Assembly (NCBI GenBank): GCA_002495885.1
Contig: DAHG01000007.1
Span: forward strand, 11,374 to 26,472
Reading direction: 5' to 3'
DNA length: 15,099 bases
DNA from: Methanocellaceae archaeon UBA148
Lineage (GTDB): Archaea; Halobacteriota; UBA148
The translations under genes were made by a program, and so were the position numbers. The notes under the pieces are model-generated. The model was not told the DNA's origin and searched no databases. It saw nothing but the letters and a program-made list of their open reading frames with translations. The number at the start of each line of letters is the position of its first letter. Positions within the stretch are counted from its first letter, which is position 1. This document shows, piece after piece, positions 1 to 7,169 of this stretch.

Positions 1-46
1 TTCAAGAGTTGTTCGTTTTGCTTCGATTTTACGTTATACAACCTCG

Positions 47-77
47 CTAGTGATTAGCCGCTTTCCTCTAGTGATTA
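47..77. repeat. Two 10-bp direct repeats, 21 bp apart
   Basis: The 10-mer CTAGTGATTA occurs at 47-56 and again at 68-77. The start-to-start distance is 21 bp, two helical turns, so a protein could bind both on one DNA face. They lie about 45-75 bp before the first small gene, so an operator is possible. Two copies of an AT-rich 10-mer could also be chance. Confidence 0.35.
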
Positions 78-120
78 ATCGATTTTGGGAGAGCAGGATT
101 TTTTATAAAATGAGGTAAAT

Positions 121-255
121 ATGAACAAAAAAAGAAAAACTATTTTAAAAAGAAATGTGGGTTCAATGCACATATCAAAGGCATTGAAGAATTTTTTTGA
201 AGAACGTTTTGGCCTTGGAATTGAAAGGCGAGTAAAATGTCAAGTGAAGCAATAG
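121..255 (+). CDS. Small basic hypothetical protein (44 aa)
   Basis: This short frame starts at an ATG with a good ribosome-binding site (GAGGT at 112-116, 4 nt before the start) and ends at TAG 253-255. The 44-residue product begins MNKKRKTILK and is strongly basic. I recognise no family. It overlaps the next gene by 19 bp, which suggests translational coupling and supports it being real. It would head a four-gene run of small proteins ending at 1020. The fold and function are unknown. Its basic N-terminus would suit nucleic-acid binding, but that is a guess. Confidence 0.5.
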   Translation: MNKKRKTILKRNVGSMHISKALKNFFEERFGLGIERRVKCQVKQ

Positions 256-419
256 ACGATTTCAGGGATTATACAAATTCAATCCCTATCGGGTCTCCTC
301 TAAAACCTACAACAATTCCGTCAAAGGAAATCTTGGACAAACTGCCCCGCTGGAAGCAGCTTTGGTGGATGTGGCAGGAATCCAAAACAAATTCCGAATA
401 TCGCAATCTGGGGCGGTGA
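237..419 (+). CDS. Small hypothetical protein (60 aa)
   Basis: This is an ATG-started frame of 60 residues ending at TGA 417-419, overlapping the end of the preceding small gene. The purine-rich AAGGCGAG just upstream is a weak ribosome-binding site, which fits coupling to the gene before it. The C-terminal half is aromatic (RWKQLWWMWQES), which could pack as an amphipathic helix. I recognise no family. Only 6 nt separate its stop from the next start, so these genes probably share one transcript. Such compact runs of tiny genes are typical of archaeal viruses and plasmids, so an integrated-element origin is plausible but unproven. Confidence 0.55.
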   Translation: MSSEAIDDFRDYTNSIPIGSPLKPTTIPSKEILDKLPRWKQLWWMWQESKTNSEYRNLGR

Positions 420-425
420 TTTGAC

Positions 426-884
426 ATGATAGACATTGATTTACTCGATAGAGTTCGAGAAATAAAGAAAGAACTTAACATATCCCGGGGAAGGCAAACG
501 GACAATGATCGCAGAAGAATTGCAATCTATCTGACAGGAGAGGCTTTTGCTTACGGTCTTGACGTGGTTAAGGAAGCGTCTCTTTTTGAAAGAAGGCTAT
601 ATGATCTATTGAAGGACACGAAGTTGAGATGCGATCCCATCCCGGAGGAAGTAAGGATAAGAGACGAAGGGATAGAAGGGTTCAACGTTCTCAAACTCAG
701 TTTTGAGCCCTGGTCTTTTCCTGATATGAGCATTGATTTTGAATCCTACTCATACGACCCGGTGATTAAAGACGTATTGGAAATTTTAACAGCTAAAGAA
801 AAGGCTAAGAAAAAGGAGGTGAAAGATGCCGGAAAATTTAACCGAAGTGTTCCGCTTGGTATTGCCAGCGAATGGTCTTATTGA
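426..884 (+). CDS. Hypothetical protein (152 aa)
   Basis: This is the longest member of the left-hand small-gene run. It starts at ATG 426, with GGTGATT overlapping the previous stop as a probable ribosome-binding site. The N-terminus (about residues 1-35) is charged and helical, and a lysine-rich stretch (AKEKAKKKEVK) lies near residues 123-133. I see no catalytic motif and do not recognise a family. Its last 59 bp overlap the next gene in another frame, so that gene's strong ribosome-binding site lies inside this coding sequence. Overlap on both sides argues for an operon. It is probably an accessory gene of a mobile element. Confidence 0.6.
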   Translation: MIDIDLLDRVREIKKELNISRGRQTDNDRRRIAIYLTGEAFAYGLDVVKEASLFERRLYDLLKDTKLRCDPIPEEVRIRDEGIEGFNVLKLSFEPWSFPDMSIDFESYSYDPVIKDVLEILTAKEKAKKKEVKDAGKFNRSVPLGIASEWSY

Positions 885-1020
885 AATCGGCAAATTGGCA
901 GAGTATCTCGGCTGTTCGATAGACAGCTTAAAGGACAGCATAAAGCGCGAGAACATTCCGTATACAAGGCTCGGTTTAAAATGGGTTATCAGGTTGGAAG
1001 ATTTGCACAGAGAAAATTAG
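826..1020 (+). CDS. Probable HTH DNA-binding protein, excisionase/MerR-like (64 aa)
   Basis: ATG 826 is preceded by an almost ideal ribosome-binding site, AAGGAGGTG at 813-821, within the end of the previous gene. The 64-residue product has a helix-turn-helix pattern at about residues 19-60: a helix (IEIGKLAEYL), a turn, a recognition helix (SIDSLKDSIKREN), then a short strand pair (IPYTRLGLKWVI) and an acidic end (RLEDLHREN). This is the usual layout of excisionase-type and MerR-type winged-helix domains that read one DNA site. In a run of small genes it would be the natural regulator or excision factor of an integrated element. The assignment is by pattern only, and the target site is unknown. 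Confidence 0.6.
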   Translation: MPENLTEVFRLVLPANGLIEIGKLAEYLGCSIDSLKDSIKRENIPYTRLGLKWVIRLEDLHREN

Positions 1021-1185
1021 GGGTTGGACCAAAAAATAAGAATGGAAAAGAAGTAGTTTAAACGCAAACAAAAGCAAACAGAACATGCTTAAACACAGGA
1101 TATTTTTTTGAGCTATACAAACCTATTGCCCTCAAAAATACAAAATCGAATAATGCTTTGACTCTATTTGATTAAGGGTAAATCG

Positions 1186-1410
1186 ATGATAATGCTCAAT
1201 CGAAATATGGCGTTATTTCCGGGATTGTTTTGAAGTAAACGCTTAGAGTTGATGGATAGCTGAGAGATTAGACAGCCAATCCTGCTTCTTTTTCTTTCTT
1301 TTTTCTTTCTTTTTCTTATGTGATACTACTTAGAGGATAGTTGAAGTTAAATTAATGTTTAACTCTATTTAACTTATTTAACTCCTTAGCTTTTAAATGA
1401 TAATGCTCAA
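1186..1410. repeat. Two copies of a 14-bp direct repeat
   Basis: ATGATAATGCTCAA is present at 1186-1199 and 1397-1410. The core ATAATGCT occurs twice more, near 1149 and 1820. Iteron-like spacing is not regular. They may be binding sites or just AT-rich coincidence. Confidence 0.35.
1283..1318 (+). other. Polypyrimidine tract, possible T-rich terminator
   Basis: An almost pure C/T stretch lies about 265 bp after the end of the left-hand operon. Archaeal termination often uses runs of T on the coding strand, so this could end that transcript. The distance from the last stop makes this uncertain. Confidence 0.3.
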
Positions 1411-1508
1411 ATGATATAACTTATTAGACTAAAATGTTAGTTGATAGTGCTACATTACAATATCACATATTATGGTTATATGCCATATATGGTGTGTATA
1501 GTGCTTAG

Positions 1509-1523
1509 CTTATAGCGTATAAG
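1509..1523. repeat. Perfect inverted repeat
   Basis: CTTATA and TATAAG flank a 3-nt centre (GCG). The arms are only A/T-rich hexamers with one C or G each. It could be a small operator or a weak hairpin within the gene-free region. Confidence 0.35.
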
Positions 1524-1610
1524 AATAAAGAACTAAAGATATAGATAAGAAGTTTAAATGATAGCTAAAGTTACAATAAACTCCCTCTAATCATCCTTCT
1601 ATATCACCCC

Positions 1611-1643
1611 CTATAGTCCTCCTATAGTCCTCCTATAGTCCTC
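1611..1643. repeat. Three tandem copies of an 11-bp unit
   Basis: The unit CTATAGTCCTC is repeated three times head to tail (1611-1621, 1622-1632, 1633-1643) with no mismatch. It runs into a pyrimidine-only stretch reaching about 1678. A unit of 11 bp places each copy on nearly the same face of the helix, as expected for an array of binding sites. A slippage-generated minisatellite is the alternative. Confidence 0.75.
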
Positions 1644-1728
1644 CTCTTTTTCCTCCTTCTTTTCCCCCTCTTTTTTCTCAGAGCTAAAAAAAATCGAATC
1701 CAAAAATCCTCAAAAAAACAACAAATGA

Positions 1729-1812
1729 AATGAAATTTGGATTGCCAGAAGCATCGTCAGAAAGATCAAAGGTTATCAGGATGCAGATATGATAAAATGG
1801 GAGAGCTAAGAG
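1729..1812 (+). pseudogene. Possible C-terminal tail of a lost gene
   Basis: The frame opens after TGA 1726-1728 and reads about 27 residues to TAA 1810-1812, ending in KIKGYQDADMIKWES. The residue mix looks protein-like, yet there is no ATG, GTG or TTG start and no ribosome-binding site. I take it as a possible remnant of a gene whose 5' part is gone. I do not recognise the family, and chance is possible at this length. Confidence 0.25.
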
Positions 1813-1827
1813 CATTCATCATAATGC
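1810..1827. repeat. Small hairpin
   Basis: AGCATT and AATGCT pair perfectly around a 6-nt loop (CATCAT). It directly follows the remnant frame ending at 1812, and an A-rich run follows. It could be a residual transcript-end structure or a binding site. The stem is short. Confidence 0.3.
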
Positions 1828-1902
1828 TATAAAAAAAGGATTTTGTTTGATGGGGTCTTTAAGATGCATTAATATTAAGTTGGTATATATTGTATTGCTA
1901 TA

Positions 1903-1924
1903 GGTCTATAAACGGTCTATAAAC
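1903..1924 (+). promoter_or_regulatory. Tandem 11-bp repeat at the promoter of the NucS-like gene
   Basis: GGTCTATAAAC is repeated twice without a gap (1903-1913, 1914-1924), each copy carrying a TATA-like TATAAA. It lies 45-67 bp before the ATG at 1970. Overlap of a TATA element with a repeated operator would let a regulator compete with TBP. The neighbouring gene begins with a helix-turn-helix domain, so self-regulation is conceivable. Confidence 0.5.
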
Positions 1925-1969
1925 AAGAAAAAGGAGATGAAATTGCCTTCGCTTAATAGGAGATAAAAA

Positions 1970-2539
1970 ATGACAAAAACCATATTGACTGAAGAGCAGA
2001 AAAAACAAGTAGTGAATCTCCTGAAGAAAGGAATGTCTGCCAAAGAAATCTCTGAAATTCTCGGTTTACCAAAAAGGCCAATTAGCTCCATAAAAGCGCA
2101 CTTTACGATGGGGGCTTATGACGACAGAGGCGATGTAATTGAAAAAATAACTGCGGCCCAAGAAACGAGTCTGAGTATAGAACGTGATCTACAAACATTT
2201 CTTTGCAATGACCTTAAACAAATTGAGCCGATGCTGAGGTTGTTTCAGAACGGAAAAGAATTTATTACTGATATTGGTAGGATAGACATTTTAGCGATTG
2301 ATAAAAATGATGATTTAGTTGTAATCGAATTGAAGGCGGGTAAAGCTAAAGATGAATCTCTTGGGCAGTTGCTGGGATACATGGGTTTTGTCTCCAGCGA
2401 TATAGCCAAAGGAAAACGATTAAGAGGATATATTATTGCCAATGACTTTGAGGATAGATTGAAGTATGCGGTTAAGAACTTGAACAATGTGAAATTGAAA
2501 GCCTATAAAGTCCATTTTAGCTTTGAAGATGTTGATTAG
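1970..2539 (+). CDS. HTH-NucS/EndoMS-like nuclease domain protein (189 aa)
   Basis: The start is ATG 1970 with AGGAGAT at 1958-1964 as ribosome-binding site. Residues about 6-45 form a helix-turn-helix (QKKQVVNLLKKGMSAKEISEILGLPKRPISSIKAHF). Residues about 68-185 resemble the C-terminal nuclease domain of the NucS/EndoMS family (PD-(D/E)XK fold): E71, D106 in GRIDILAI, E120-L-K122 in VVIELK, and Q133 in GQLLGYM. NucS cuts branched or mismatched DNA, and its N-terminal DNA-binding domain is replaced here by the HTH. It stands alone with its own promoter. A sequence-specific nuclease or a restriction-like function is a reasonable inference; the substrate is unknown. Confidence 0.8.
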   Translation: MTKTILTEEQKKQVVNLLKKGMSAKEISEILGLPKRPISSIKAHFTMGAYDDRGDVIEKITAAQETSLSIERDLQTFLCNDLKQIEPMLRLFQNGKEFITDIGRIDILAIDKNDDLVVIELKAGKAKDESLGQLLGYMGFVSSDIAKGKRLRGYIIANDFEDRLKYAVKNLNNVKLKAYKVHFSFEDVD

Positions 2540-2888
2540 AGACACTTTGGCCTATTAAAAGTATATTAAGTTAATTAATGCAACAAAAAAGACAGCTCAA
2601 GAGACCTAAATATCTAGGCAATTCCTCTATATGCGCTTACTTAATATTCTTATAATGTGGGCGCATGTCCTATTTTTTATCAGTAATTAAATTATACTTA
2701 AAATAAGAAACATCTTTGTCGAGAGCGAATCCATCTTAAAATCAATTATTTGGAATTTTATTTGGCAAAGTAACTATCTTCAGCAAAGTTTAATATTCTA
2801 GCGAGTAGTATAAAAATATCAATAGAACTGAAAGATGTAGGTGTTAAAATAAGTAGTAGGATATATTAAGTTATTAGGGGATATTATC
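2540..2888. other. 349-bp AT-rich spacer
   Basis: I see no gene here. Near its end ATATATTAAG (2861-2870) is a TATA-like element about 20-28 nt before the ATG of the TIR-STAND gene. Confidence 0.5.
2861..2882 (+). promoter_or_regulatory. TATA-like element and RBS of the TIR-STAND gene
   Basis: ATATATTAAG at 2861-2870 is a TATA candidate, and GGGGAT at 2877-2882 ends 6 nt before ATG 2889. The spacing implies a very short leader or leaderless mRNA, common in archaea. Confidence 0.45.
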
Positions 2889-5444
2889 ATGGAGCAGAGT
2901 AAGACAATAGAACTAAAACTTTTTATTTGCTACTCACACCAAGACAATTGTAGTGATAATCCCTACGTAGAACAATTCGAAGAACATATCGCTCCGCTCA
3001 AAGAAAAGTATTTAATAGAAGTGTGGTATGATCGCGAAATTTTACCCGGCGAGGATCATCAAAATCAAATTGATAATAATTTAGAAGAAGCAGACATAAT
3101 TTGTTTATTTATCTCACCACATTTTTTTGCTTCAGATAACTGTAAAAAAGAAAAAAAGAAAGCATTGGAATTGAAAGAGCAGAAAGGAATCCCAGTTATT
3201 CCAATCATTTTGTCCGATTGTGGATGGTTGGATTATGAAGATATTTCTAAGCCAATAGCTTTACCCACAGATGGAAAACCTGTATCAAGTTTTCAAGATC
3301 GAAACAAAGCATGGCAGGATGTTTACAGTGGATTAAAAAAAGTAATCGAAAAAGAGATACAAATTAAGAAATTAAAAATAACAGAAGAATTTGAAAATTT
3401 TTTACAAGATACAGGGATGTTAACAAAAGCACACCTTAAAAAAGAAAAAGTTGTTTTAGATGATGTATTTGTACATCTTGAGTTAGATAAATATGATGAT
3501 TTAAGAGAGTGCGAAGGACAGATAATTTCAGATGAATTATTTAGAAATCTTTTAGATTATCCAAAGATTGTTATAGCTGGAGAAGACCAATCAGGCAAAA
3601 CAACTTTGTGTAAAATGATGTTTAAAGATTTACGAAATAAGCATTTTTTTCCTGTGTATGTATCCGACGAAAAGAATCTGTTCAAAGGACAAATAGAAAA
3701 AAGAATATTAACTTCACTTCGTGAACAATATGGTGGGGGAGATATAGGCCAAATTGATAGAAAGCGAATAATCCCGATAATAGATGATTTTCATTTTGCT
3801 AGGGATAGGGAAAGGCATATTAAAGATTTATCTGCATATCCCCGCTGTATCATCTTTGTTGATGACATTTTTGGTTTGAACATTGAAGATGAAACACTTA
3901 TTGGGCGATTCTCTTACTTTAAAATAAGAGAACTCAAACCGTCCTTAAGGGATGGATTAATTAAAAAATGGTTACGCTTAACAGACAAAGAGATAGGTAC
4001 TTACGAAGATATTGATAAAATAACAGAAACAATAAATTCCATTTTAGGAATAAATATCGGTAGAGGTATTATGCCCAGCTATCCTTTTTTTATTTTATCC
4101 ACCATAGTTACCCACGAAACATTTTCAACGCCACTTGAACAAGAAATAACATCTCAGGGTTACTGTTATCAGGCTCTTATATATATTTATTTAAGGAAAC
4201 ATGGTGTAAGAAATGATGAGATTGATACATACATAAATTTCCTAACAGAGTTTGCTTCCTATATTTACAGAGAAAAGAAGTATGAGTTATCGCTGGATGG
4301 TTTTACCTCATTTATGAATTTGTATTTGGAAAAATATAATCTTCCAATAAAACCAGAGATATTACTTAAAAACTTAAGTTATATAGTTTCAGTGGATAGC
4401 TTGAATAATTACTCATTTAAATATCAATACCTTTATTACTTTTTTGTTGCTAAATATCTTGCTGAACATATTGAAAATGACGGAGTAGAGGCAGAAATAA
4501 GAAACATAACAGATAATCTTAATGTAGCTAAAAATGCCTATATTGCAATTTTTATAGTTCATCATTCTAGAAATATCAGAATTTTAGGAGGAATTGAACA
4601 GGGTACTGTAGGTCTATTTAATGAGTACAAACCTGCAACATTGAGAAAAGATGAAGTTAAGTTTTTTGATGAACAAGCAGACATTATTGTTAAAGCAGTT
4701 TTGTCACCTGCTAGTATAGCACCTGAAAAGGAAAGGATGAAAAGATTAAAGCTTGAAGATGAACAGGAACAATATCAAAAAGATATAGGACAAAAAGAAA
4801 AAGTCGATGAAGAAGCTTTTTTGGAAATAGAATTAAGGAAAGCTATTAAAACAGTAGAAGTCATGGGGTGTATTATCAAGAATCGGGCAGGCTCATTAGA
4901 AAAAACGAAACTTGAAGAGATATTTTTAGAAGCAATGAATGTTCACTTAAGAATGTTATCCTATTTCTTTGAAATGATAAAAGATGAAGATGTACACAAA
5001 GAAGTAATTGATTTTATATCGAATAGATTAAGAAAAATAAATGAAGAAAGCAAAAGCGAACGAAGTGATGAATATCTGCGGGAAAAAGCAAGAATAATTT
5101 TTTGGAATCTTAACTTTGCTGTTGTGTATGCTTTTATTTATAAGACTGTTCACTCGTTAGGTTCGGATAAATTAACTGCAATTGTTGAAAAGGTTTGTGA
5201 TGAAGTTAATACTCCGGCGTCTTTCTTGGTAAAACATGGGATTTTAATGTGGTACAATAAGAATCTACAAATTAATGAATTTGCAAAAAGGATTAAGGAA
5301 AAGGACTTTTCCGAAATTGCAGAAGGAATAATAAAATTTATGGTTGTCAATCATTGTTCTTTGCATTCAATTAATTATAGAGAGAGACAACGAATAGGAG
5401 GCAAATTGGGAATTCCTTCAAGAAAACTTTTAAAAAGCGATTAA
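2889..5444 (+). CDS. TIR-STAND (NACHT-like) NTPase, probable antiviral sensor (851 aa)
   Basis: Residues 8-155 form a TIR domain: strand LFICYSHQD, the EVWYDREILPGED region at 44-56, FISPHFF at 74-80, and helix NCKKEKKKALE in which E88 is the likely NADase glutamate. Residues about 225-400 are a P-loop NTPase: Walker A GEDQSGKTTL (231-240, K237) and Walker B IIPIIDDFH (D299, D300). PSYPFFILS (396-404) and YYFFVAKYLAEH (516-527) match the winged-helix part of NACHT/STAND proteins. Residues about 545-851 are helical and would be the sensor. In known TIR-STAND systems a viral trigger causes oligomerisation and the TIR depletes NAD+. It is monocistronic. The trigger cannot be predicted. ATG 2889 is the only sensible start. 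Confidence 0.88.
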   Translation: MEQSKTIELKLFICYSHQDNCSDNPYVEQFEEHIAPLKEKYLIEVWYDREILPGEDHQNQIDNNLEEADIICLFISPHFFASDNCKKEKKKALELKEQKGIPVIPIILSDCGWLDYEDISKPIALPTDGKPVSSFQDRNKAWQDVYSGLKKVIEKEIQIKKLKITEEFENFLQDTGMLTKAHLKKEKVVLDDVFVHLELDKYDDLRECEGQIISDELFRNLLDYPKIVIAGEDQSGKTTLCKMMFKDLRNKHFFPVYVSDEKNLFKGQIEKRILTSLREQYGGGDIGQIDRKRIIPIIDDFHFARDRERHIKDLSAYPRCIIFVDDIFGLNIEDETLIGRFSYFKIRELKPSLRDGLIKKWLRLTDKEIGTYEDIDKITETINSILGINIGRGIMPSYPFFILSTIVTHETFSTPLEQEITSQGYCYQALIYIYLRKHGVRNDEIDTYINFLTEFASYIYREKKYELSLDGFTSFMNLYLEKYNLPIKPEILLKNLSYIVSVDSLNNYSFKYQYLYYFFVAKYLAEHIENDGVEAEIRNITDNLNVAKNAYIAIFIVHHSRNIRILGGIEQGTVGLFNEYKPATLRKDEVKFFDEQADIIVKAVLSPASIAPEKERMKRLKLEDEQEQYQKDIGQKEKVDEEAFLEIELRKAIKTVEVMGCIIKNRAGSLEKTKLEEIFLEAMNVHLRMLSYFFEMIKDEDVHKEVIDFISNRLRKINEESKSERSDEYLREKARIIFWNLNFAVVYAFIYKTVHSLGSDKLTAIVEKVCDEVNTPASFLVKHGILMWYNKNLQINEFAKRIKEKDFSEIAEGIIKFMVVNHCSLHSINYRERQRIGGKLGIPSRKLLKSD

Positions 5445-5452
5445 TGAAGGAT

Positions 5453-5469
5453 TATGAATGGGATTCATA
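5453..5469 (+). terminator. Hairpin just after the TIR-STAND stop codon
   Basis: TATGAAT and ATTCATA form a perfect 7-bp stem around GGG, starting 9 bp after the stop codon. TTGTATT follows. It is probably a transcript-end structure, although archaeal terminators do not need hairpins. Confidence 0.4.
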
Positions 5470-5502
5470 TTGTATTAAGCCTGCAGATAACACTGGATAA
5501 AA

Positions 5503-5521
5503 GGGAAATCAAAAATTTCCC
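5503..5521. repeat. Second small hairpin
   Basis: GGGAAAT and ATTTCCC pair around CAAAA. It lies about 35 bp after the first hairpin and before repeat copy 1. It may help separate the TIR-STAND transcript from the next promoter. Confidence 0.35.
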
Positions 5522-5593
5522 CCCAAATTGCCTTCGATAACTTCTTTTATCCTCAAAACTTTAAGTGAAATGCCCGCTTTTAATGCATATCCA

Positions 5594-5749
5594 ATTTCAA
5601 AATCGATTAATTCACTTTCTATTTCGATGTGTTACGTCTTTGAAAATAAAGTAAGCAACTTACATCAAAGTCAGAAATGAGCAGAATCATCTTTGTTTAA
5701 TCAGAAAAAACATTTTAGCAATGCATATTTAAGGGGTTGAGAGTAATAG
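5594..5749 (+). repeat. Dispersed repeat, copy 1 (about 156 bp)
   Basis: This is the most divergent of three full copies in the window (others at 11352-11508 and 12495-12651). Shared landmarks in order are CGATTAATTC, GTTACGTCTTTG, the palindrome GTAAGCAACTTAC (5651-5663), GCAGAAT, TTTAGCAATGCATATTTAAG and GGGGTTGAG. The segment CTTTGA...TCAAAG at 5638-5670 can fold around the palindrome. The TATA-like end lies about 95 nt before the 50-residue gene at 5827, so it probably supplies that gene's promoter. I see no protein-coding capacity in it. Confidence 0.85.
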
Positions 5750-5826
5750 GCAATAATACAGAAGAAGGATTTGAGGAGCGAAAAGTATTAAATAAATCAA
5801 ACTTGCTTATTATAAGGAAGGATAAA

Positions 5827-5979
5827 ATGGCTAGAAGAGAAAAAGTTAGTTTCTTAGCTAAAACAAAAGTTAAAAAAAGAGTTTCTTTTGAAACCAAAGA
5901 AGGTCCTGTTTCTTTTGATGCAGAGTCTCCGTCTAAAAGAAGAAAAAGAATCACCTTTTACGCCAAGAAAAAAAAGTGA
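5827..5979 (+). CDS. Very basic small protein with repeated strand motifs (50 aa)
   Basis: ATG 5827 follows a good ribosome-binding site (AAGGAAGGA), so I prefer it to an upstream TTG that lies inside the repeat. The 50 residues contain a motif of the form [V/I][S/T]F-x-[A/T/D] four times: KVSFLAK, RVSFETK, PVSFDAE and RITFYAK, separated by Lys/Arg-rich linkers. About a third of residues are Lys or Arg. The pattern suggests a small beta-sheet nucleic-acid-binding protein. I recall similar short hypothetical proteins in archaea but cannot name a family. It is driven from repeat copy 1 and converges with an HNH nuclease gene 153 bp downstream. Confidence 0.65.
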   Translation: MARREKVSFLAKTKVKKRVSFETKEGPVSFDAESPSKRRKRITFYAKKKK

Positions 5980-6132
5980 TGTGTTTAAATGGTTGAAGGG
6001 GACCATCATCGAAATATTTAGAAATAGGTCAAAACCAAAAACAGCAAACCTTATTTATATGAGTAGAATGATGCATCGTAGATTATGCATGGGCTTAACG
6101 CATCTTTCCAGATATTTACCAGTAAATTCGAT

Positions 6133-6651
6133 TCAAAATCCCCATAAATCATCGTCTTTCTTTTTCTTTCGACCTTTTTTCTTAGTGTCACCCTCAAATA
6201 GACTTATCCCACTATATAGTGAAGGAACTCCAAAAACAGAAACATTATCGGATTTAGAAGAACCTCTTTTGGTTGTTTTTACTTTATAATCCCTTAATTT
6301 TGCTTTTGCGTCTCTGTGAACCTTATTATGGTGGCTAAGGCAAAGTAAAACTAAATTAGAAATGATTGTATGCGAACGATCTCCATTCACATGATGAATT
6401 TGAAAATCACCAGGGTCTTCATCGTATTTTTTACCGCAAATTACACATTTCCTTTTACAAACATCAATTACTTTCCCTCCTTGGGCTGAACTCGTAGTCA
6501 CTCTTTTCTCTTTTGTAGCTTTTGACTCTTCTCTAAAAAACGAGTTGAATGAATAAGAGGTATCTTTCTTCTGCTTTTCTTTGAAACGCTTAAAGTCTCC
6601 CCTATAAACTTTATTTGCATACTCTTCTAACTTAGTTTTATTTAATGCCAT
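6133..6651 (-). CDS. HNH endonuclease (172 aa)
   Basis: The gene reads on the minus strand from ATG 6649-6651, with AGGAGGT in the minus-strand leader and a TATA-like AT-rich element near 6691-6706. Residues 69-113 form an HNH module: C69-x2-C72, QIHHVNG with H86/H87, N99, then C104 and H107/H108 with a distal H113. The two Cys pairs suggest a structural zinc, and the histidines and Asn are the metal-dependent nicking site. The first 60 residues are basic and helical. The C-terminus (about 158-168) is a Lys/Arg block followed by DDDLWGF. Substrate and role are unknown: it may be defence, or mobile-element cutting. No partner gene is adjacent on this strand. Confidence 0.85.
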   Translation of the reverse strand: MALNKTKLEEYANKVYRGDFKRFKEKQKKDTSYSFNSFFREESKATKEKRVTTSSAQGGKVIDVCKRKCVICGKKYDEDPGDFQIHHVNGDRSHTIISNLVLLCLSHHNKVHRDAKAKLRDYKVKTTKRGSSKSDNVSVFGVPSLYSGISLFEGDTKKKGRKKKKDDDLWGF

Positions 6652-6903
6652 ATTCCAAACCTCCTACACAATGGGTTAAAATCCGCTTTGATTATATTTA
6701 ATAAAGTTGGTGAGTAGAGATACTCTTAGATGTGGGAGAACGATAGAAGAGAAATTTATTATGTTATGAGTAAAACCTTTTTTTCACTCCCAGATATTCC
6801 CCATGTCCTTTCAATTCTATTACCACTTCAAACACCTCTAGTATATATGCGCTTTCCGACCTTTTCACAAAAAGGGCTATTTTGGGGTTTGTGCATGGTT
6901 AAA

Positions 6904-6950
6904 GGGGGTATTTAGGGGGGTTATTTGGTTAAAAGAAGGGTTATGGTGGG
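6904..6950 (+). other. Four G-runs, possible G-quadruplex
   Basis: Runs of 5, 6, 3 and 3 G occur at 6904-6908, 6915-6920, 6938-6940 and 6948-6950, in a genome segment that is otherwise AT-rich. The second loop, about 17 nt, is long for a stable quadruplex. This may be structural or only compositional. Confidence 0.3.
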
Positions 6951-6962
6951 ATATTGGTGTAG

Positions 6963-7169
6963 AGAGTTGAGGGAAATTGTAAAAAAAATTCTTACTATCT
7001 TACCACCCAATCATCGACTTGGTCGGTGGGATTTTATTTTCGTTATTATTATGCACTAAGCTTGAACTTGGATCCAAAATCCAAGAAGTATAGAGTGATC
7101 TGGGAATATGACGAGAAGATTGGTAGATGGATTGTGGGGTTTGAAGAAATTGAGCCAGTTGCTGATTAA
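6963..7169 (+). pseudogene. Possible HicB-like gene tail
   Basis: An open frame from 6963 to TAA 7167-7169 ends in KKYRVIWEYDEKIGRWIVGF and EEIEPVAD. A strand, then EYDE, then a G-[RK]-W-[IV]-V strand resembles the first hairpin of HicB-like antitoxins (Y-x-V-x-x-EYDEE-x-G-x-x-V). No ATG start or ribosome-binding site is visible, and the upstream part reads like non-coding sequence. I take it as a remnant or a chance frame. Confidence 0.3.

Larger units (their letters stand above)
1021..1969. other. 949-bp region without a convincing gene, repeat-rich
   Basis: I find no well-supported gene here. The region holds an 11-bp tandem repeat followed by a pyrimidine-only stretch (to about 1678), an earlier polypyrimidine tract near 1283-1318, four copies of ATAATGCT (near 1149, 1189, 1400 and 1820; two extend to ATGATAATGCTCAA), a perfect inverted repeat CTTATA-GCG-TATAAG at 1509-1523, a hairpin at 1810-1827, and a 27-codon frame that may be a gene tail. 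Such density suits a replication origin, a partition or attachment region, or the scar of a lost gene. None of these can be decided from sequence alone. Confidence 0.5.

Noticed and set aside
68..84. Inverted partial copy of the dispersed repeat at the left edge
   Set aside because: GATTAATCGATTTTGG resembles the reverse complement of the repeat's 5' end, but the match covers only about 20 bp of AT-rich sequence with an indel and does not continue.
1611..1680. CRISPR-like array
   Set aside because: The 11-bp units are contiguous with no spacers, and no cas gene is present.
1937..1966. Nine-codon leader peptide before the NucS-like gene
   Set aside because: AAGGAG directly abuts the ATG, leaving no spacing for a ribosome, and the codons show no attenuation pattern.
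5737..5826. TTG start giving an 80-residue version of the basic protein
   Set aside because: The TTG lies in the TATA-proximal end of the dispersed repeat, and the same TTG recurs in copy 3 before an unrelated frame. ATG 5827 has a proper ribosome-binding site.
5888..6289. 133-codon frame overlapping the basic protein and the HNH gene
   Set aside because: It is in another frame of the 50-residue gene and then antisense to the HNH gene, with low-complexity content. It is a shadow frame.
6730..6915. 61-codon frame on +
   Set aside because: No ribosome-binding site, residue mix without a fold pattern, and the end runs into the G-run region. I take it as chance.
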